Shown here: in pieces, positions 31,333 to 35,490 of the stretch
Position numbering within the stretch: position 1 is the stretch's first letter
Layout of the letters: the number at the start of each line of letters is the position of its first letter
Assembly: GCA_903887005.1 (NCBI GenBank)
Contig: CAISOH010000323.1
Coordinates: 1 to 35,490 of the forward strand
DNA length: 35,490 nt
Source: an uncultured Bacteroidota bacterium
GTDB lineage: Bacteria > Bacteroidota > Bacteroidia > Chitinophagales > Chitinophagaceae
Reading direction: 5' to 3'
Program-made: the position numbers and the translations under genes
Notes under the pieces: model-generated
Database searches by the model: none
What the model was told of the DNA's origin: nothing
The model's input: only the letters and a program-made list of their open reading frames with translations

Positions 31333-31715
31333 GCTTCAGGATTCTTTTTCTTTAAAGAATTACTGACCAGGAAAAGAATGCCAACAAGTACAAATGGTAC
31401 AGTTATCATTAAGATAATTTCCAGGCTGATCCAAACGGAATGGTTCATATGATAATTCTTCCGAAAAATAACCGGGCTTAAAGCAAGGCCAATTATTATA
31501 AAAATGATCCCGCCCGCCTTTTCCCATTTCCAGGCAATAATAAGAATAGCAATTAAGACATAGGACGGAATCAGGTGGATGAAGAAACGGGCAAGCTGCT
31601 GCCATATTGTAAAACCTGGTTCAAAAGAATCTAATGCGAACATACTGATAAAAAGAATGGCCACGATACACAGTATCCTTGGTAACCAATGAAAGACTTT
31701 GAGAGAAGTTTTCAT
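31329..31715 (-). CDS. Four-helix membrane hypothetical protein, 128 aa
   Basis: Four hydrophobic segments (about 11-29, 44-62, 66-82 and 96-118) mark an integral membrane protein. It contains LPRILCIVAILFISMFALDSF, ARFFIHLIPSYVLIAILIIA and WKWEKAGGIIFIIIGLALSP, a pattern common in small uncharacterised membrane proteins of Bacteroidetes and Firmicutes. The C-terminus is basic (SLKKKNPEA) and cytoplasmic by the positive-inside rule. It overlaps the 103-aa secreted protein gene downstream by 4 bp. It sits just downstream of the fibre-protein terminator. No function is known. Confidence 0.7.
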   Translation of the reverse strand: MKTSLKVFHWLPRILCIVAILFISMFALDSFEPGFTIWQQLARFFIHLIPSYVLIAILIIAWKWEKAGGIIFIIIGLALSPVIFRKNYHMNHSVWISLEIILMITVPFVLVGILFLVSNSLKKKNPEA

Positions 31716-31758
31716 ATTTATTAGTTTTTTGTTGTAATGGTAAGATGGATTTTTTTTG

Positions 31759-31795
31759 CAAAATGGGCTGCCAACAGCGTCAGCAGCCCATTTTG
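31759..31795 (-). terminator. Terminator of the collagen-like operon
   Basis: CAAAATGGGCTGC and GCAGCCCATTTTG are perfect 13-bp arms around an 11-base loop. On the minus strand the stem ends in TTTTG. It lies 17 bp past the stop at 31812. Confidence 0.8.
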
Positions 31796-31811
31796 TAAAA
31801 GACAGACCTGA

Positions 31812-34790
31812 TTATTTCTGATTTGTATTACTATGCGATATAATTGCAGGGTCGTTTCTCCTGTCATGGTGTTTGATATCTGCACCTATTCTGAGATTCT
31901 CAGGCAGACCAAGCTCTTTCGGAGCAAGGTATTTCCCTTTATCGGATGCTGCTTTCTCTACCTCCGGAACTATGCGATGGGCGTTTGCCCAGGCATCTTT
32001 TCTTACGCCTGTTATCTGCCAGCTTACTTCTACATTAGGTACGCTGGTCTTAATGGAGAATTTATTGCCAATTACTTTTTCACTGATAATAGCCTGGGCG
32101 AATGTTCCGATCACTGTAAGCTGGTAACGGAAATCTTTATTTAGCGCATCGAAATAATCCGGTAAGGTAACTGTTGCATTACCGCTTGCATCTGTTGTAA
32201 TATTACCATTGTATATGTTCATCATATCTGGGCTTTCCACGAAGCTGTGGTACAGGTATTTATTGGCGGGGTCCAGCGGATGGTCAATTTCAAAAGTACC
32301 GCTGAGTTTACTCAAAGTGCCCTGTACGCGCATATTGCCATATGAATACACGCCATAGTTAGTAGTGCCGCCACTTGCTTCACCATATACACCATAGCAG
32401 TTTGTAGGAGCCCCAATATAATTATAGCCAAAACCGCCAACACCTATAGAATAGGCACCGGAGCCATAAGAATCTCCTTCCATACCTTCTACCTGTGTAC
32501 CCGTAGCTGAGCTTTCTCCCAAACCTTGAACACCTATTGCATTTCCTGCGCCTTCAATACCAGTACCATTTATATCACTTACTGATCTGATAGTGGTAGA
32601 TAACACACCTACTCTGTTAGCATCCGTTAACCCGGTGTACTCCATTCTTTCCGTACCGTATATTGTAGGCGCGCCTGATTGGTTGATATACAGCGCTATC
32701 GTATCAGAGGTAGCTTTCATTGCCACTAATCCATGATTGGTAGTACCGTAATTAATGCCAATACGATTACCAGATGCCGGATTTTGGTAAATTATTGAGT
32801 TGCCTATTGTAGTAGCGCTGGTAAATACAGGTAAATAATTGGTTGTCCCGGCCACACCTGTAGTGATCGCAGTGTTAGCGGCTGCGGTCACCCTGCCAAG
32901 GGCATCAACAGTGATAGTAGGCACTGCACTTGTAGTGCCATAAGTACCTGCAGTAACGCCTGAATTAGCCAAACCTAATGTACCGGTAGAGGTTATCGGT
33001 CCACCGGTCAATGGTGCAGTTGTGTTTATTGTCGTCACAGTTCCGCCGGAAGGAGTAGTTGGTGTCCAGGTGCTGGTGCCGGCATTCCACGTAAGTTCCT
33101 GGCCTGCTGTTGGCGCTGCAGCACTTATGTTCCTGCCCTGCATCTTAACCACGGATGCGGCACTGTTAGTACCGGTAACATCACCTCCCATTGCCAGCGA
33201 TATAGTAGTATTTGCAGCACTTGTAACTCTTCCATTTGCATCTACTTTAATAGTAGGAACCTGCGTAGCCGTACCATAAATACCAGGAGTAACAGCAGTC
33301 GTCACCAGGGTTGGGTTGGGATAAAAGCCTGTTAGGTCACCACCGGCTGCGCCACCAGGTGTAGTACCGGTTATTACAGTATTCGAAGCGCCTGTAATTC
33401 TGCCCCATCCGTCAACTGAAATAGATGGCACCTGTGTTGCAGTTCCGTAAGTTCCGGCAGACACACCTGAAGTCGTCATGCTGATAGTACCCGTAGAAGT
33501 TATCGGGCCGCCGGCTAAGGGCGCTGCAGTATTTATTGAGGTCACTGTTCCTGAACCACCTACTGTAACGGGTGTATTGGTGATCCCGGTTACGCGTCCC
33601 TGCGGGTCGGTAGAAATTACAGGAATCATTGTAGCGGAACCGTAAGTGCCTGATGTACCGACGTTAGGCATACTAATGGTGCCCGAGGTTGTAATAGTTC
33701 CGCCCAAAAGTCCTGTACCTGCAGTTATTGAAGTCAAAGTTGCTGATGATGGATTAGTTGGCGTCCACATACTGGTGCCTGCATTCCATACTAATTCCTG
33801 GCCAGCCGATGGTGCAGTAGCGCTGATATTCTTACCCTGTAATTTAGTTACAACCGCCGTGCTGTTTGTTCCCGCCAAATCACCGCCCATAGGCAGTGAA
33901 ATGGCAGTATTAGTTGCAGTGGTTACTCTGCCAAAGGCGTCTGTTGTAATTACCGGCACTTGCGAAGCTGAACCATATGTGCCGGGAGTGCCTGCATTTG
34001 CTAATCCAATAGTGCCTGATGTAGTGATTGGTCCTCCGGTTAATTGCCCGGCGGTAGTACCCACTGAAATTACAGAACCGGGACCGGCAGGGCCCGTTGG
34101 TCCGGTAATATTAAACTGGAGAACCCATGCGCCGCCAACTTTCTTGTAAACGTCGCCGTTGGAGCTGTTTACGTAAAAATCACCATCGTTACCTGTTCCA
34201 GCTAGTGGCGCGCCTGCAGCATCATACCATGTACTGCCATTCGCTCCGGCGGCTCCTGTAGCTCCTGTAGGTCCGGTAGCTCCAGTTGCACCGGTCAATC
34301 CCGTTGCACCTGTCGGCCCTGCCGGGCCGGTAGCACCTGTAGCACCTGTAGGGCCCGTTGGACCAGCAGGACCCGTTGGACCTGCATTTCCTGCTGCGGC
34401 AAACATTGCATAAGGAACGCTCAGCAGTTGGTTAGTACCTGCGGAAGTATAGTTTGTACCACCGGCAGGGTCTATTTCCACCTCTACATATTTTTTACCG
34501 GCGCCCCAGTTAATGCTGCTGAATGTACCTGTAACAACCGTTCCGGAACCAATACCAACATTGAACAATCCAAAAGAATTAGTAGTAGGGTTTTGTGTCT
34601 CCTGGTAAATTACTGTGCCTGTAGCATCCAGGTCATGTACGCTAAGCCGGAGACCTATAGCAGTATTGGCCATTGGATGGCCTGTAATATCTCTGGCTAC
34701 GCCCTGGTAATTAAATGCCTGTGGCGCCTGCGCCATGGCGGTTATTCCTATAAACAGAAATAATGCGATTGAGAATACAATTCTTTTCAT
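31812..34790 (-). CDS. Collagen-like fibre protein with repeated tail-fibre modules
   Basis: The 992-aa product has a signal peptide ([20 protein letters not shown]). A conserved N-terminal domain follows (about 20-135), with [20 protein letters not shown] and [14 protein letters not shown] 49-residue collagen-like run of Gly-X-X triplets spans codons 137-185 ([20 protein letters not shown] and so on). Then come about six repeated modules rich in Thr, Ser and Gly, with [19 protein letters not shown] and PxISTDxxGRVT motifs, as in phage-like and Bacteroidetes surface fibres. The last 200 residues have [20 protein letters not shown] and [20 protein letters not shown], a domain often found at the end of such proteins. 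The start at 34790 is chosen because an ATG at 34856 would run into the neighbouring gene. The protein is exported and likely trimeric on the surface; no T9SS domain is seen. Confidence 0.85.
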   Translation of the reverse strand: MKRIVFSIALFLFIGITAMAQAPQAFNYQGVARDITGHPMANTAIGLRLSVHDLDATGTVIYQETQNPTTNSFGLFNVGIGSGTVVTGTFSSINWGAGKKYVEVEIDPAGGTNYTSAGTNQLLSVPYAMFAAAGNAGPTGPAGPTGPTGATGATGPAGPTGATGLTGATGATGPTGATGAAGANGSTWYDAAGAPLAGTGNDGDFYVNSSNGDVYKKVGGAWVLQFNITGPTGPAGPGSVISVGTTAGQLTGGPITTSGTIGLANAGTPGTYGSASQVPVITTDAFGRVTTATNTAISLPMGGDLAGTNSTAVVTKLQGKNISATAPSAGQELVWNAGTSMWTPTNPSSATLTSITAGTGLLGGTITTSGTISMPNVGTSGTYGSATMIPVISTDPQGRVTGITNTPVTVGGSGTVTSINTAAPLAGGPITSTGTISMTTSGVSAGTYGTATQVPSISVDGWGRITGASNTVITGTTPGGAAGGDLTGFYPNPTLVTTAVTPGIYGTATQVPTIKVDANGRVTSAANTTISLAMGGDVTGTNSAASVVKMQGRNISAAAPTAGQELTWNAGTSTWTPTTPSGGTVTTINTTAPLTGGPITSTGTLGLANSGVTAGTYGTTSAVPTITVDALGRVTAAANTAITTGVAGTTNYLPVFTSATTIGNSIIYQNPASGNRIGINYGTTNHGLVAMKATSDTIALYINQSGAPTIYGTERMEYTGLTDANRVGVLSTTIRSVSDINGTGIEGAGNAIGVQGLGESSATGTQVEGMEGDSYGSGAYSIGVGGFGYNYIGAPTNCYGVYGEASGGTTNYGVYSYGNMRVQGTLSKLSGTFEIDHPLDPANKYLYHSFVESPDMMNIYNGNITTDASGNATVTLPDYFDALNKDFRYQLTVIGTFAQAIISEKVIGNKFSIKTSVPNVEVSWQITGVRKDAWANAHRIVPEVEKAASDKGKYLAPKELGLPENLRIGADIKHHDRRNDPAIISHSNTNQK
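34236..34382 (-). repeat. Collagen-like Gly-X-X coding repeat
   Basis: Forty-nine codons form uninterrupted Gly-X-X triplets dominated by GPT, GPA and GAT, giving a short trimerising helix. The DNA is a run of similar 9-bp units and could change length by slippage without losing frame. Confidence 0.85.
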
Positions 34791-34809
34791 AACGGTGTTT
34801 TTAAAAAGT

Positions 34810-35325
34810 TTATTTAATTTTTTGAATTTTATAAGAAATATTTTCCGGTTGCGCATTACCGGTATTGACGGTTACTTCAAGCATATAGGTGGCACATGCC
34901 AGTGCAGATACATTTATCTGCTCCGTGGTTGCCCCCTCTTTTACATTTATTGTTTGCCTGCTGATTATTTTACCATTGAGGTCCATCAGCTTATAAAAAA
35001 GAGTACCTGCTGTTTGGGTTGAATATTGTAAATTAACCACTGTGCTTGCAGGGTTTGGGAATACCTTCAACTGCCTCGCTATCGGAGAATAGTTGGGGAC
35101 CCCAACTGAAATATCAGATTGCTGGAGTACGCCTTGTGTAATGATTATGCTGCCTGCTGTAACGGTGCTTACCATGGTCATTTCACCAATTGACCAGTCA
35201 AACTCACTACTGCCAATGATGGCTGAATTTCCAACTGCATTTATGGTGGCCGGACCCACACCCTGGGCGCGGATATTTATGGCTGCAGCTAATAAAAGCG
35301 GGATCAATAAAATTGTTTTTTTCAT
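34810..35325 (-). CDS. Small T9SS-sorted secreted protein
   Basis: The 171-aa protein has a signal peptide ([20 protein letters not shown]). A short N-terminal module follows (about 22-75), with [20 protein letters not shown] and [11 protein letters not shown], typical of small Bacteroidetes surface proteins. The C-terminal T9SS type A sorting domain (about 85-171) contains [16 protein letters not shown] and [15 protein letters not shown]. The gene starts the operon with the collagen-like fibre protein, whose ATG is 19 bp further on. This small-protein/fibre-protein pair recurs in the phylum and suggests a joint surface role, possibly anchoring the fibre. Confidence 0.85.
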   Translation of the reverse strand: MKKTILLIPLLLAAAINIRAQGVGPATINAVGNSAIIGSSEFDWSIGEMTMVSTVTAGSIIITQGVLQQSDISVGVPNYSPIARQLKVFPNPASTVVNLQYSTQTAGTLFYKLMDLNGKIISRQTINVKEGATTEQINVSALACATYMLEVTVNTGNAQPENISYKIQKIK

Positions 35326-35432
35326 GAGGTGGAACGTTTAAAAGTTATAAAATATTAAAAAAAATCGACAGGGCTGGAAATAAATTAGATAAAACCTGAA
35401 CTGAAAATATCCATTTTATTAACAAAAATAAA

Positions 35433-35464
35433 TATATTCTTAAAAAATTAAGAATATAAAGGTA
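35433..35464 (-). promoter_or_regulatory. Putative promoter and dyad of the T9SS/collagen operon
   Basis: TACCTTTA (35464-35457, minus strand) resembles a -7 element and adjoins an 11-bp perfect inverted repeat, TATATTCTTAA / TTAAGAATATA (35433-35443 and 35448-35458). The start codon is about 130 bp downstream, so the leader would be long. The -33 region is near the window end and not clear. Confidence 0.4.
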
Positions 35465-35490
35465 AAAAGAAACTCTTAAAAACTAATTAA

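Noticed and set aside
33022-34149. Open frames on the + strand opposite the fibre protein
   Set aside because: They are antisense shadows of low-complexity Gly/Thr repeats and lack any domain or promoter.

Overview
The window looks like a chromosomal segment of a Bacteroidetes bacterium, most likely a Chitinophagaceae/Sphingobacteriales relative. The evidence is C-terminal type IX secretion (T9SS) sorting domains, TAnnTTTG -7 promoter elements with few Shine-Dalgarno sequences, an OmpA/PorT-style barrel protein, DUF3494 and collagen-like surface proteins, and moderate A+T content. Genus is inference. No tRNA, rRNA, CRISPR array, transposase or prophage gene is visible.

Layout. 1-7198 carries a perfect 34-bp palindrome, two CsbD-like stress proteins, an iron permease-like / phospholipase C-like / endonuclease-phosphatase-like operon, a WxxGxW-type secreted protein, a small YRFEG-type protein, a lipoprotein L,D-transpeptidase and a 64-aa orphan. 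7211-13563 holds a giant T9SS adhesin (two DUF3494 domains, ten Ig-like repeats) followed by an OmpA-family protein. 13991-18225 holds an AraC-family regulator, a large hybrid histidine kinase and a single-domain response regulator, all in one operon. 18544-23872 holds hypotheticals, a 210-bp nested palindromic element, a YdeI-like protein, an orphan nucleotidyltransferase and the selU-selD pair. 24174-28534 (+ strand) holds a tiny membrane protein, the KpsF-type isomerase, a VOC protein, a HigA-like antitoxin remnant and a UbiD-family decarboxylase. 28608-35325 (- strand) holds a persulfide-dioxygenase/rhodanese fusion, a YugP-like membrane metallopeptidase, two small envelope proteins, and a T9SS protein plus collagen-like fibre protein.

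Main discovery. Six minus-strand transcription units in the first 18.3 kb share one promoter architecture: TGTAAC-N15-TGTAAC (a 21-bp direct repeat), then 21 bp, then a YAMCTTTR -7 element, with an ATTCAC/GTGAAT block outside. Five copies have identical spacings and the sixth is degenerate. The start codon lies 29-39 bp downstream each time. One copy drives the AraC/kinase/receiver operon itself. The others precede both csbD genes, the YRFEG protein, the 64-aa protein (with the L,D-transpeptidase behind it) and the adhesin/OmpA operon. A 21-bp tandem direct repeat overlapping the missing -33 region is what an AraC-type class II activator would use. I therefore infer a self-regulated phosphorelay/AraC envelope-stress regulon whose regulator and targets are packed together.
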